Assembly (NCBI GenBank): GCA_001931905.2
Contig: MSJI02000787.1
Span: 1 to 40,735, forward strand
Length of the DNA: 40,735 bases
Source: Cladosporium sp. IMV 00045
Lineage: Eukaryota; Ascomycota; Dothideomycetes; Cladosporiales; Cladosporiaceae
Reading direction: 5' to 3'
Shown here: piece after piece, positions 20,327 to 31,366 of the stretch
Numbering within the stretch: position 1 is the stretch's first letter
How the letters are laid out: each line of letters starts with the position of its first letter
Translations under genes and position numbers: made by a program
The notes under the pieces: generated by a model
What the model was told of the DNA's origin: nothing
The model's database searches: none
The model's input: only the letters and a program-made list of their open reading frames with translations

Positions 20327-22318
20327 ATGGACTCTTCTGCTCCCGACGATCCATATGGACGTCGTACCCACGCTTCATGGCAAACCATCAGATCTACCAA
20401 CACTTGGTCTACGAACGATTCCTACTCCATGGCGGAGACCAGCAGGCCGATTTCGGAGATGGAGAGAGCGAGGCTGAGGCCTCTGTCTACGGAGGAGTTT
20501 CCTTGGGTCTCGAGAGAAGTTGTCAACGAGAACAGTAATCCAACTTTTGCGCCTATTCGTAGCGGCTCGACGAGGAAGCCTCCTGCTTGGTATTCTGAAG
20601 CGCGAGAAGAAGGCTACCTTTCACGCGGGAACTCGACGGCATCGCAGAGAGACACTGCTCGCGAAAGTATCGTTGATCTAGCCTATCTCGTCTCTGACTT
20701 GGATTTCTATGCCGGTGCGGTACATGACTATGGATATGATGCACCCAGCCCAGACTCGTGGGCATCGCCAGATGACCAAGACTGGCCATTGCCTGACGAC
20801 AACGATGGCGCTACCTACGGCCAGATCTCGATTCTACGCCAAAAATCAAATGCCCAGTCCATGGGCCGCAAATCATCAACGAAATCAAGACGATCTGAGA
20901 AAGATACCAATCTAGTAACCTGGGATGGACCCGACGACCCGGAAAACCCAAAGAATTGGAGTAGACAGAGGAAGTGGGCAGCCACTGTCACGGTGTCGCT
21001 CTTCACTTTCATCTCTCCTGTTTCCAGTTCCATGATCGCACCCGCACTGCAAAACATCGCTCAAGACTTTGGCCTCCCACCACGCTCCAGCGAGGTTCCG
21101 CTCGCCTTGTCCGTCTTCGTGCTCGGTTTTGCCGTTGGGCCGCTATTCATTGGACCTCTTTCTGAGCTTTTCGGTAGACGAATCGTCTTGCAGATCAGCA
21201 ACATGTTCTACTTTGTGTTCAACTTGGCTTGTGGTTTTGCTACAAATAGCCCTCAGATCATCGCTTTCCGCTTCCTGTCGGGTCTGGGTGGCAGTGCTCC
21301 GTTGGGAATTGGCGGTGGTGTACTGGGTGATCTCTGGATGCCGCAAGAGCGTGGTAGGGCTATGGCACTTTACTCGCTGATGCCCTTGCTTGGTCCTGCA
21401 ATCGGCCCCATCGCAGGTGGTTTCATCGCTGAGAATACTTCGTGGCGCTGGGTCTTCTACTCGACTTGCATTGCCGCCATCGTCATCCAAATCATGGGTT
21501 TCTTCCTCCTGCAAGAGACCTACGCTGCGGAAGTCCTGCGTCGCAAGAAGGTCAAGCTTATCAAGATGACTGGCAATAAGGAGCTGCACACTGAGTTTGA
21601 GACACCCAACCGCAAGCTGAGCAAGCATCTTGGCTCTGCATTTGAGCGCCCGTTCCGCCTTCTCTTCACGCAACCCATTGTGCAAATCCTCGCCCTGTAC
21701 ATTGGCTACGTCTATGGTGTCATGTATCTCGTACTAGCTTCCTTCCCCATGGTTTGGACCGGCCCACGCTCGATTTACCAGCAATCTCAAGGCATTGGCG
21801 GTCTCAACTACATCTCCCTCGGCGTTGGCTTCTTCATCGGCACGCAAATCGCCGCTTTCTCAGCAGACAAGATCTACAAACACTTGAAAGCCACTCACGA
21901 CGGCGTCGGACGTAGTGAATTCCGCGTACCACTGATGGTTCCCGGCTCGATTCTGGTTCCCATCGGCCTTTTCATCTACGGCTGGAGCGCACAAGCGAAA
22001 ACGCACTGGATCGTGCCCAACATCGGCACCGCCATCTTCGCCGCAGGCAACCAAATGGTGTTCCAGTGCTGCCAGACATACATCGTCGACGCCTACACGC
22101 GATACGCGGCTTCTGCCATCGCAGCCACGACGGTCCTGAGGAGTTTGGGCGGTTTTGCCTTCCCGCTCTTCGCGCCGCAAATGTACGCGGCCCTAGGGTA
22201 TGGTTGGGGAAACAGCGTGCTGGCATTTGTCGGGCTCGCTATTGGCTTTCCGGCGCCGATTCTGCTTTGGTGGCATGGCGAGAAGCTGAGGAAGAAGAGC
22301 CAGTTTGCGGCTGGGTAG
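20327..22318 (+). CDS. MFS transporter, DHA1 family (polyamine/multidrug type)
   Basis: A plasma-membrane 12-helix proton antiporter of the DHA1 group, which includes yeast Tpo and Flr1 and fungal mycotoxin and fungicide exporters. The frame has no intron in the coding part and gives 663 aa. The first ATG is at 20327; the open frame extends upstream only to a GTG. A long hydrophilic N-terminus (about 200 residues, Ser/Asp-rich) precedes the family entry motif WDGPDDPENPKNWSRQRKW. Helix motifs are SSSMIAPALQNIAQDF, the A-loop GPLSELFGRR, FRFLSGLGGSAPLGIGGG, and motif C-like PLLGPAIGPIAGGFIAE. The usual central loop carries Lys-rich KKVKLIKMTGNKEL. The substrate cannot be told. The extended N-terminus is longer than in the yeast proteins but common in filamentous fungi. 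Confidence 0.93.
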   Translation: MDSSAPDDPYGRRTHASWQTIRSTNTWSTNDSYSMAETSRPISEMERARLRPLSTEEFPWVSREVVNENSNPTFAPIRSGSTRKPPAWYSEAREEGYLSRGNSTASQRDTARESIVDLAYLVSDLDFYAGAVHDYGYDAPSPDSWASPDDQDWPLPDDNDGATYGQISILRQKSNAQSMGRKSSTKSRRSEKDTNLVTWDGPDDPENPKNWSRQRKWAATVTVSLFTFISPVSSSMIAPALQNIAQDFGLPPRSSEVPLALSVFVLGFAVGPLFIGPLSELFGRRIVLQISNMFYFVFNLACGFATNSPQIIAFRFLSGLGGSAPLGIGGGVLGDLWMPQERGRAMALYSLMPLLGPAIGPIAGGFIAENTSWRWVFYSTCIAAIVIQIMGFFLLQETYAAEVLRRKKVKLIKMTGNKELHTEFETPNRKLSKHLGSAFERPFRLLFTQPIVQILALYIGYVYGVMYLVLASFPMVWTGPRSIYQQSQGIGGLNYISLGVGFFIGTQIAAFSADKIYKHLKATHDGVGRSEFRVPLMVPGSILVPIGLFIYGWSAQAKTHWIVPNIGTAIFAAGNQMVFQCCQTYIVDAYTRYAASAIAATTVLRSLGGFAFPLFAPQMYAALGYGWGNSVLAFVGLAIGFPAPILLWWHGEKLRKKSQFAAG

Positions 22319-22701
22319 GTGAGGCTTAGATGAGATGTAGAATGAGATGAGGGCATGATTACGAGAGACGAATATCTACATGTAAATACTTTTCCTTGGG
22401 CGGTGGTTTTCGTTTAGCAGCGTTGGTTGCTATTTTCGTAATGTTAAATTTTACAGGTTCAAAATCAATTTACTCGTTTCGTGAACAGACAATCAGTTCT
22501 ATTTCCTGGACAATTCTAATTGTAAAATGTGGGCGGAGGATTGTCTGATCCAAACGGCGGGACCCTGTCCAAGTGGCGTCAGGTGCTTCTCCATCCGAAG
22601 CCGAAGCCGTAAAGTCAGCGACTTGCTCGAACTTCGAATTATTAAGAGCTTCCAGCCAGATCCGCTTCTATATCATCACCACGCTTCTTCCGACTGCTAC
22701 A
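22319..22701. other. Intergenic, DHA1 3' flank and SCO1 promoter
   Basis: No gene is seen in these 383 bp. The first half is AT-rich 3' flanking DNA; the second half must contain the SCO1 promoter. Confidence 0.4.
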
Positions 22702-23706
22702 ATGGCTGCTATTTTCGCAAGAGGCCTGCGCCTAGCAGAGCCTACCATATGCAGACAATGCGCGACCTTCCAGTCCCGCCGAACAATCACCTCGCTCTCC
22801 GGCACCACCAAGCGCGAGATCAGATCGAAGACGAACATCCAGGCATCAAAGACGCAGAGAGCCTCGCCATGGACAATTCTGAGCAGAAGAGGCTACAAGA
22901 CCGTACAAGAAGCCAAGTCGCGGCATAAATCAGGCGTACGTCCCACCAGTTCCTCTCCAATGCGCCAACCAGAACCCCATTACTAATACATCTTCTCTCC
23001 AGCCCTTCTCATGGCAAGCCGGCCTCCTCTTCCTCCTCGCCGGCGCCGGCCTGACCTTCTACTTCCGCTACGAGAAAGACCGCATGTCGCGCGCCCGCGT
23101 CGCCGAAGCAAACAAAGGCATCGGCAAGCCTCTGGTCGGCGGCCCCTTCCGCCTGACCGACCACAACGGCAAGGAGTTCACGGAAGAGAACCTGAAGGGC
23201 AAGTACTCGCTGGTGTACTTCGGCTTCACGCACTGCCCGGACATCTGCCCGGAGGAGCTGGACAAGATGGCCGGCATGATCGACCAGGTCAAGGAGAAGC
23301 AGGGCGAGGGCGTGTTGAGGAGTGTGTTCATCTCTTGCGACCCGGCTAGGGACACGCCGGAGGTTATCAGGAGGTATTTGGCCGAGTTCCATGATGATAT
23401 TTTGGGCATGACGGGGACGTGGCAGGAGGTTAAGGATGTTTGCAAGGCGTATAGGGTTTACTTCTCGACGCCGCCGGATGTGCAGCCCGGGCAGGATTAT
23501 CTGGTGGATCACAGTATCTACTTTTACTTGATGGGTGAGTTTCCTGAGGATATCTTGCATGGAAAATGGCATACTGACTAACATGTGTTACAGATCCCGA
23601 AGGCGACTTTGTCGAGGCTATTGGACGCAACTTCACCGTTGACGCTGCTGCCAAAGTCATCAATGATCACATCTCTGACTGGAGAGGCAAGATTGACAGG
23701 TCATGA
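22702..23706 (+). CDS. SCO1: Mitochondrial copper chaperone Sco1
   Basis: Sco1 is an inner-membrane protein that passes copper to the CuA site of cytochrome c oxidase subunit 2. Exons are 22702-22935, 23003-23534 and 23594-23706 (292 aa). Both introns are GT..AG; the first has a perfect TACTAAT branch point. The N-terminus is Arg/Ser-rich without acids, as for a matrix-targeting signal. One membrane segment (about 82-98, AGLLFLLAGAGLTFYF) is followed by the thioredoxin-like domain. The copper ligands are present: C156 and C160 in THCPDICPEEL, and H248 in LVDHSIYFYL. Other family marks are PFRLTDHNGKEFT and FISCDPARDTPEVI. Length and layout are normal. It converges with the BTB gene, 187 bp apart. 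Confidence 0.96.
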
Positions 23707-23893
23707 GAAAGATGAACCTTGTGTGGATAGACGTGTAAGATACTGTACACTATGGCCCTCTCACTGTTAACGCTTGTTTGCCCCTTCTTCCGGTCACTTC
23801 TCCGTCTTCCCTCTCCAGTAGACCTTCACCTCATGCCCAGCGGAATGTCAGCATCCCTTGTCCAGTCCGCAGAATAGATTGGATGGCCAGTTC

Positions 23894-24718
23894 TCAGTCT
23901 TCGTTCTCAGCAGACTCCTCGCCCTCACTTGATGCATTCGGTGTGCTCTCTAAATCATGGAGGAGATGAAAATTGGTGCTTGCAAGATACTTCTGCCGCT
24001 TCGGTGCCGACCTGCACAATAGACCTGCCAACAGCCAACGCGGTGCGCCCTCTTTCAGGGCGACCTCATCTGAGACATAACGCTCATTGAAGAATTCGAT
24101 GACCAGGTCGCGAAGCGGGCATTCCGGCACTGTCGACTCGCCCACGAATTGAGCAGTCGCCATGGACATAGCCATGTGTGACCGGAATTTTCCGCTCAAT
24201 TCATCGCAAAGCTGATCTACGACCGCGTCTTGGAACTTGTTGTCGCCCAGGAAATCTCCATGACACCACAGCCGTACAAGACGATCCGCGATGATTGCAC
24301 ATTGCGCTTCTTGTCGCTCTGATTTCACAATCCGATCTGGCTGCAATAACACCTTCGAAGCCCATTCGTCAACGATGGTGATTTCCTCCTCGGCAAGGAG
24401 ACTCGAAGCGTCCGAGCCGAAGACGATTATGCTCTTGTCCAGTCTGTGAGTGTAGATCCAGGAGACGTACGCTTTGAAGCTCATGGCGTCAATGTCGGCG
24501 AGCGTCACCAGATTCGCTTCGTTCTCTTTCCATGTGCCAGAGAGCGCTTTGCGGAAGAATTCGAAATTCTCATAGAGGACCTTGCGATACAGAGTAAAAG
24601 CTTTCTTCTTCTGGCCCGCCAGGACCGTCACTATCGCGGACCAGTCTTCATCTTTGGCACTGGTTTCGTCAGTACGTTGTCGAAAAGAGAGGGGGCTAGG
24701 AGATTGGGTACTTTTCAT
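23894..24718 (-). CDS. BTB/POZ-domain protein
   Basis: An intronless frame of 274 aa. Residues about 25-115 fit a fungal BTB/POZ domain: VTVLAGQKKKAFTLYRKVL, then SEFFRKAL-like FEFFRKALSGTWKENEANLV, then LADIDAMSFKAYVSWIYT, the usual order of strand, helix and the acidic D-x-x-x-F-x-x-Y-xx-W-x-Y block. A helical region follows (about 130-250), ending in an acidic tail (ASSEGEESAENED). BTB proteins of this size in filamentous fungi are numerous and mostly unstudied; some act as adaptors for Cul3 ubiquitin ligases or form dimers. TATATAAA on the minus strand at 24924-24931 lies about 200 bp before the ATG and may be its TATA box. Confidence 0.8.
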   Translation of the reverse strand: MKSTQSPSPLSFRQRTDETSAKDEDWSAIVTVLAGQKKKAFTLYRKVLYENFEFFRKALSGTWKENEANLVTLADIDAMSFKAYVSWIYTHRLDKSIIVFGSDASSLLAEEEITIVDEWASKVLLQPDRIVKSERQEAQCAIIADRLVRLWCHGDFLGDNKFQDAVVDQLCDELSGKFRSHMAMSMATAQFVGESTVPECPLRDLVIEFFNERYVSDEVALKEGAPRWLLAGLLCRSAPKRQKYLASTNFHLLHDLESTPNASSEGEESAENED

Positions 24719-25401
24719 CGCTCGAGTGTTTGATCCTCTTCGGGGCCGGAAGGTTTGAATAATCTGGGTCGGATTCGGGATCCCAAGCGCAAATCGTCAT
24801 TGTTTCTACGAGTCGAACCACCATGCTTGTCTAGGCGAGAGGCGTGGTGGGTGTTCGTGGGTCCTGTTTGCTGTGTTTTGTGTGTCGAAGCTAGGGTATG
24901 GTGGAAGTTTGAAAGTTGTGTGGTTTATATACGTTTGGAGCGTGACCAAATCTGAACGACCTGGTGGACGTCATCTTCTGACGCCATGTAATCAGTGAAA
25001 GCAGTAAAAACTGTGCATGAACAACCTGGCTGGCGTCATCTCTGAGGGGGCGCTTCCAGTGAAGTTCCTTGCGTAGAAGGCAAAGTCACTTATGAAAGAA
25101 ATCGGTCTGCATTGATGGCTGATGGCTCACTCAACGTATACTGACTTATCCTGTTATACACTTTAGGTGTTTGCTGGGTGCTTTCTTCTCACTTCAAGCA
25201 TGCAAGCGTCTCGCAAACTGTCTAACGTCTTGCTTTGAGGTATCCACTCATCTCTTGTAAGATAAACCACAGGTGCCAAAGCTTTGCCTCTGATCGACAA
25301 AGAGATGGTGCATGTTTTGCTCTTGTATGTGGTGATAAAACAGTAACTAAAGACTTAAGTCAACATTGACAAAGAAAGGACACAAAGTTCACTGACATGA
25401 C
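24719..25401. other. BTB promoter and 3' flank of the UstYa-like gene
   Basis: No gene is seen. It holds a minus-strand TATATAAA (24924-24931) and two copies of an imperfect 24-base repeat (24954-24977 and 25019-25042) that each contain CGTCATCT. Confidence 0.45.
24924..24931 (-). promoter_or_regulatory. Candidate TATA box of the BTB gene
   Basis: TATATAAA reads on the minus strand about 205 bp upstream of the BTB start codon. Distance would imply a 5' leader of roughly 170 bases. This is a motif match only. Confidence 0.4.
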
Positions 25402-26304
25402 CTATAGGATAGCATCACCAGGCAACAAACCGTTCCGCCACTTCTGCGCCGAATGCTCATTCGCCCAACCGAGCAATGCATCGTAATCCACGCATTCATG
25501 TACAGAGCCCCAGCCTGGACCCGCCTCAGTCTTGCCTTCGAGCGTCGTATCGCCGGCACACATGAGTGCTTGTCGGATGTAATCGAAGCAGTGGGATGAA
25601 TGGTGGGCGACTTCTTGAGTGAGGTTCGTGCCGCCATAGCCTTGCTGGAAGTGTTTGACCAGGTAAGACTTTTTGAGGACCGAGAGTTAGTGTGCGAGAA
25701 CGGATGTACGGTGAGGGTTGGCTTACAAGACAATGAAGTTGGTGGAAAGCAGACAGCATATACCCGGGCCCATCATGCATGCGATCTAGAGCAACTGTGT
25801 ATGGCTCGCTGAGATCGTATTCTTCGCGATTCTCAAAGTGGACGTAACCTCTGGCATCTATGGCTTAAGGTCAGCTACTGCACCACGTGACGCCTCGTGT
25901 TACGAGGCTCAACAAGGCTTACCGGCACTTAGAGGAATCCACTGGTGCAAAGTATGCATCGTCTCTTCTTCAGAGTTGAACATCTCCTCATTCAGATATC
26001 GGCGGTCTTCGTTAAATGTGTATAATTTTCGCGGCACTGGTGCTTACATGAGCGACGAGATATTGATCGCTTTTTCGGGATCAATACGCTTACGGTTTGG
26101 TACGGGCGTCTTCCGCAGGCCATGCGAGCCCTTTGGCCGTGACAAGTTTGTTGACAAGACGAAGATACAGAGAACCATGGCTACCTCGACCAGCAGTCGC
26201 ATGTACGGCCACATGCGCCCAAAGAGGGAATCTCGTCGAACATTACTCTTCTCTGCATCACAGGCTTGCAGAAAGCTTTCCTGCTCTTCCTTCGAAGTTT
26301 CCAT
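25402..26304 (-). CDS. UstYa-like oxidase (DUF3328 family)
   Basis: UstYa-family proteins are membrane-anchored oxidases used in fungal peptide natural-product pathways (ustiloxin, cyclochlorotine, asperipin) for cyclisation or hydroxylation. Minus-strand exons are 26304-26094, 26036-25923, 25857-25727 and 25668-25402, giving 240 aa; the introns (57, 65 and 58 nt) are all GT..AG. Joining them yields a clean family protein: a cytosolic N-terminus, one membrane helix (about 36-52), NLPRKLYTFNEDRRYLNEEM, HTLHQWIPLSADARGYV, the first catalytic motif HQLHC (147-151), the second HSSHC (175-179), and ALMCAGDTTLE (186-196). The start is the first true ATG; the frame upstream has only a TTG. Both HxxHC motifs are intact, so the enzyme should be active. 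No precursor peptide gene, P450 or synthetase is seen beside it. Confidence 0.9.
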
Positions 26305-27238
26305 CTTTTGATATTGTGTTCGGTTTGACAATATTTTGCTATCGAATAAGTTTGAAGACGAATGAAGTCAAGTGGTACCAGTACATTCAAGCCGTCGACG
26401 AAACAAACTCATCGCACAAGTAAAGCCCAAGTAAGGGACTCGGAGCACGAGAAATGAACGACAAGGCTGACCATATCGATTATGAGCCATCCGGTGCAGC
26501 AGTTATATTGTCCATTAGTGTCTGGATTCCCAAAGACCAGGGCGTAGGACTTTAGGCTAATACGGAGCTTGATCCTATTTGGCTGGTGGATAAGCACTGG
26601 GTCTAACCTGAAACATGCCACTGTTTTGAAATCCCCCGGAAGCTTGCAGATCATGGAACTTCATATGGTCAGTCCACATAGGAACCACCATCCGTTCAAG
26701 AACTGAGTGGTGTCAAAGGCCCACGTGGTTGGGAAATCAGGGGATTATCTTCCTGTCCAGCTTTGTATGCTCAAGCATGCAGATATACGTTAAAAGTCGT
26801 TAGGTTGCCGTTTGCAATGCTCGCACAGCTCATCGTTGTAAAAGAACGTAACACACCTGACTCGGTAACTGGACACGCTAACAACCAAAATCGAATTCAT
26901 TATCAAGTCTCGCTCTTGCACTTGCTGCTGGGGATCACTGGCACTTACACCACCTAAGATCTGCCGACTTCCGACCCATCCGCTTACAATGCCTGTGTAC
27001 TCGTTTATCGAAGACAATCCTCTGCACTAAGCCTGGCTGATTCGATCCATTCGTGAGAGGACGCATATTCCTCTGCCGGCAATCTGGTTTCAGAGCCTGG
27101 TGTGTTGTAACACCGCGAATGATCGACAGGACCCAAGGCCATGCTCGAGAGCTTGTATTCTACAAGCGCGTGCAAGCGACACCTTATAGTGGAGACGAGA
27201 GGAGCTTGTAGTCAATAAGCTCAGACAAAGTGAGCCAT

Positions 27239-27244
27239 TTAGCC
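27239..27244 (-). promoter_or_regulatory. Candidate XlnR-binding site (GGCTAA)
   Basis: GGCTAA reads on the minus strand about 165 bp before the xylanase ATG and about 48 bp before its TATA box. GGCTAR is the known XlnR (Xyr1) consensus for xylanase activation in Aspergillus and Trichoderma. A six-base match can occur by chance, but position and target gene agree. Confidence 0.5.
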
Positions 27245-27291
27245 TGGGCATAGAGAGGGAGGTAGTGTGGCCAGTACCCACTCCAAAGGCC

Positions 27292-27299
27292 TATATAAA
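27292..27299 (+). promoter_or_regulatory. TATA box of the GH11 xylanase gene
   Basis: TATATAAA lies 109 bp before the xylanase ATG, which would put the transcription start near 27325 and leave a leader of about 80 bases. Strong TATA boxes are usual for inducible secreted-enzyme genes. Confidence 0.65.
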
Positions 27300-27407
27300 C
27301 CTCTCTGTGAGCCCTAACTCTAGGGCAAATGTCCAGAGCACTACTCCTTCATTGAACACTTGCAATCCTTTCACATTCTTTCTACAGCCTTTCATTGACT
27401 TGCAAAA

Positions 27408-28182
<775 letters not shown>

Positions 28183-28875
28183 CCAAACAAGCGCACAAAA
28201 AGCTGTGGTCGTGTGAAACTTCGATAGCACAGGCGTAGAAGTCCGGAGTCTTTGTCGAGACAGTCACTCCTTTCAATGCTCGCAATATACTCCTCAAGAA
28301 AATCGAATTCTCCGAATTGGATTCATGCAAGAAGCACATTTTTCACTCGCTCCAGCGGCTCCGGGATCGTTGCCATATCGTCATTAACACTTAAAGCCAT
28401 ACTCGGAATTATCATTATTGAAGTATGGTCGATATAACAGCAGCAAGTGCAAATGAGAAGATGAATAGTCTTATTGAAAGAGCGGCCGCGATTCGGCTTC
28501 TACTCCACTCATCCGGCTTGGGTGTGGAGAACTTTTCGACCATCTTGCGCGTCTGTTGTCATGGCACTCGTCAACACTTTTGCTCCAGCAAGCTTATCTG
28601 CCCTAAAGTAATTTTTATACGTCTGCCTGGAAAACCAAAATAGCCATCGCGTTCAATGGCCCATTTTATCATCGCCAGACATGGCTTTTGATAGGCTATC
28701 GGTAGCCCAGGCTTGGGTCTCCGAAAGAAGGTCTTGTAGATTGCGTGGAGTGGGTTTCCAACGTTCTTCCTCGCAATGCCTACATTTGCCCTCTGCTTCC
28801 TAATTTTGCGACTTCTTCAGGGACTTGTACCGACAGGAGGAATCAAACCCTTCTGACAGGAAACACCGTGATACA
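28183..28875. other. Intergenic, xylanase 3' flank and GH16 promoter
   Basis: No gene is seen in these 693 bp; short frames lack motifs. The region must contain the terminator of the xylanase and the promoter of the GH16 gene. Confidence 0.4.
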
Positions 28876-30085
28876 ATGCGACCACAATCCTCCGCCAACC
28901 ACCACGCTGTGGACCACCCAGACGACTATGGAATTGCTCCACCCTCCTACGAGAAGGCGACTAGGCAGCCATCTCAGTGGAATCCAAAGGCCTGGACAAA
29001 AAAGACCAAAATCATCGCGGCCTCTGTCATCGCAGCCATAATCGTCATTCTCGCCGTCGTTCTGGGTGCAGTCTTAGGAACCCGAGCCAGCAACAATTCC
29101 TATCCAGATTACACCCCACTTACATATCGCCTGGAAGACGATTATAGCGGGACCACTTTCTTCGACGGGTTCGACTACTTCAACCAACCGGATCCCACGA
29201 ATGGATTCTTGCACTACGTGCTTCAAGATGCCGCTACACAGCCTGCGCATAATCTGACTTATGCATCCGAGAACTCGGCCATTTTGCGAGTAGATACGAC
29301 TTCAAACGAGTACGACACAGATACCGGTCGCTGGTCCGTTCGCATTTCGTCCAAGAAGCAATACAACTCTGGTCTATTCGTCTTCGACGTATTGCACGCA
29401 CCATATGGATGTGCGACTTGGCCTGCGCTGTGGATCTGCGACGACTCCAATTGGCCAAACAATGGTAAAGACACCATTCTAACACCAAGGAGCGCGTTAA
29501 ATGCATGCTAATATAACATCAGGCGAGATCGATGTCTTCGAATCCGTCAACCGCGCCAGCGGCGGAAATCAATTCACCCTACACACCACGGAAGGATGCA
29601 AAATGAATGGACGGCGCGAGCAAACCGGCGACACCCTATCGAAAAACTGCGATCATTCAGTGAACAGCAACGAAGGCTGCGGCGTCGAAGGACCAGACCA
29701 GAGCACCGGACAAGCCCTAAACGACATCAGCGGTGGCACTTACGCGACGGAGTGGCGTGATGAGGGAATTCGAATGTGGTTCTTCGAACACGGCAGCGAA
29801 CCAGCAGACTTGACAGGCGGCCAGAATGCTTCGCCCGATCCGTCGACTTGGGGAGAGGCGTCGGCTGACTTCCCAAATACCCATTGCGATATTGGGAATC
29901 ATTTCAGCAATGCGAGTATTATTATTAACATTGCGCTTTGTGGAGACTGGGCTGGCGCGGAGGCTGTTTATAACGATGAAGGGAACTGCCCTGGGCAGTG
30001 CAGCAATTTCGTCGCGAATAATGCTACGGCGTTTGAGGATGCCTATTGGGAGATCCGCAGTGTTAGAGTCTTCTCTGCGGAGTGA
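28876..30085 (+). CDS. GH16 endo-1,3(4)-beta-glucanase-like, type II membrane protein
   Basis: GH16 enzymes cut beta-1,3 or mixed beta-1,3/1,4-glucans. Exons are 28876-29464 and 29523-30085 (383 aa), with a 58-nt GTAAAG..CAG intron that has a GCTAAT branch point. The first in-frame ATG gives a hydrophilic N-terminus of about 45 residues, then one strong membrane helix (about 46-68, IIAASVIAAIIVILAVVLG), then the catalytic domain, so the enzyme would face outward as a type II protein instead of being freely secreted. The catalytic motif is GEIDVFES, with E198, D200 and E203 as nucleophile, helper and acid/base. Other marks are ATWPALWIC and SGGTYATEWRDEGIRMWFF. The cytosolic tail contains PPSY (a PY motif). 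The layout resembles fungal laminarinase-like GH16 proteins acting on the cell's own wall or on plant glucan. Confidence 0.92.
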
Positions 30086-30324
30086 AGGGCGAATGTTCAC
30101 AGCATGCTTGTCGAACATACACTAGAGGCAATATGGACATACAAGGCGCATGGCGTACCTGGATCACATATAGACACTGTCCTGGAACTTTGGAGAACAG
30201 CAAGAGAGGGCCTGAGACTGGGCGTCGTCCTAAATTCTCATCAAATAGATCCGCATTACGGATCACGGTACCTTCCGAAATATCGTGCAACTTCTTTGCT
30301 CTTCTATAAAGTCTCAGCAGCTTT

Positions 30325-31366
30325 TTACACACTGGGCCAACCGTTGTTCCAGGCGATCTTGTTCCAACCGAACTGCTTGTCGCCATCGGCGTAGCCAATG
30401 CTGGTGTCGACGTAGTGGTAGTAAAGCACCCAACCCTCGGTGGGATCGTTGTAAATGCCCTGTCCACCTGGACCGTAGACGTTATTGTGGGATTCGAGAA
30501 CGGTGGTACCGCCGCCTTCGGTGCAGGAGGTGCCGTCGGTGTCGACCTGGGCTTGGTGTTAGCAGAAGTGCAAAAGAGATCGATCGATGGTTGTGATGAT
30601 GGCGTTTACTTACAAAACCCTCAGTAGCCGAACTAGACCTGCAGACTTTAATCTTGTACTCCTCGTTCGCAGCGGGACGCGAAGCGTCGTAGCCGCAGCA
30701 CTTGCCGACGGAGAAGAAGAGGTAGTAGAACTCCCCGTTCTTGACCATGAAAGGCGCTTCTTGCGCGTGCTCTCCAGCCGGGACGAAAGCGAGCTGACGG
30801 TCGGTGCCCGACGACTTGGTCGGTGGGTCCTGCATGTCGGTCGAGTAGAGGCCGCTGTAGAAGGATCCAAAGCTAAAGCGCCAGTTGTTTCCGTCCCGGA
30901 GGAGGTTGCCGTCGATGGCGTTGTACTCATCGCCCGCGCGGGACTCGACGCCGGTGGTTCCGAGATCTTTGAAAGAACCGCAGTCCATTGTGGGCGAAGT
31001 GGCGAGGCCAATGGCACTGTTCTGCACGCCGAAAGTGCTCACGGTGTAGTAGACGTAGTACTCATCGCCGACCTTGGCGACGTCAGGTGCCCATAGATCA
31101 TCGTTGCCTGCGAGTTGGATGCTGGAGCCGTCAGGCAACATGGCACATTCGTACTTCCATGGACCCTCGATGGCTGGGGCGGAGTGGATGGCGATCTTGC
31201 CGCCAGTAGAGAAACGGAAGTAGGTCCCGTCGTCACGACGGATGAGGCCAGGATCGTGGGCATTGACGCAAACGCCTGAGCATGGCTCTGGGTTTGCGTA
31301 TGCGGATGCGAAGGGACTCGCACCGAGAGCGAGGGCAGTGACGGGGGCGATGTTGCAAAGACGCAT
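30325..31366 (-). CDS. GH43 endo-1,5-alpha-L-arabinanase-like
   Basis: A secreted enzyme expected to cut arabinan side chains of pectin. Minus-strand exons are 31366-30614 and 30546-30325 (324 aa); the 67-nt intron starts GTAAGT, has GCTAACA and ends CAG. A signal peptide covers about residues 1-22. The five-bladed propeller GH43 triad is visible: D38 in [10 protein letters not shown] (base), D152 in YNAIDGNLL (pKa modulator) and E203 in [10 protein letters not shown] (acid). Other marks are [19 protein letters not shown] and, after the intron, [10 protein letters not shown] and [19 protein letters not shown], which are typical of arabinanases. The length is normal. It converges with the GH16 gene, 239 bp apart. 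Beta-xylosidase or arabinofuranosidase members share the fold, but the GGQGIYxD and YYHY motifs favour endo-arabinanase. Confidence 0.93.

Larger units (their letters stand above)
26305..27407. other. Divergent promoter region of the UstYa-like and xylanase genes
   Basis: No gene was found in these 1.1 kb. Its right end carries a TATA box and an XlnR-type site for the xylanase. CTGGGG near 26932 fits the loose CreA consensus but is about 470 bp from the xylanase ATG. Confidence 0.45.

Noticed and set aside
19878..20378. Two overlapping minus-strand frames of 160-166 codons
   Set aside because: Arg/Pro/His-rich, mutually overlapping in different frames and overlapping the transporter start; no motif.
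25838..26311. 157-codon plus-strand frame over the UstYa-like gene
   Set aside because: It is antisense to exons that join into a complete UstYa-family protein with both catalytic motifs.
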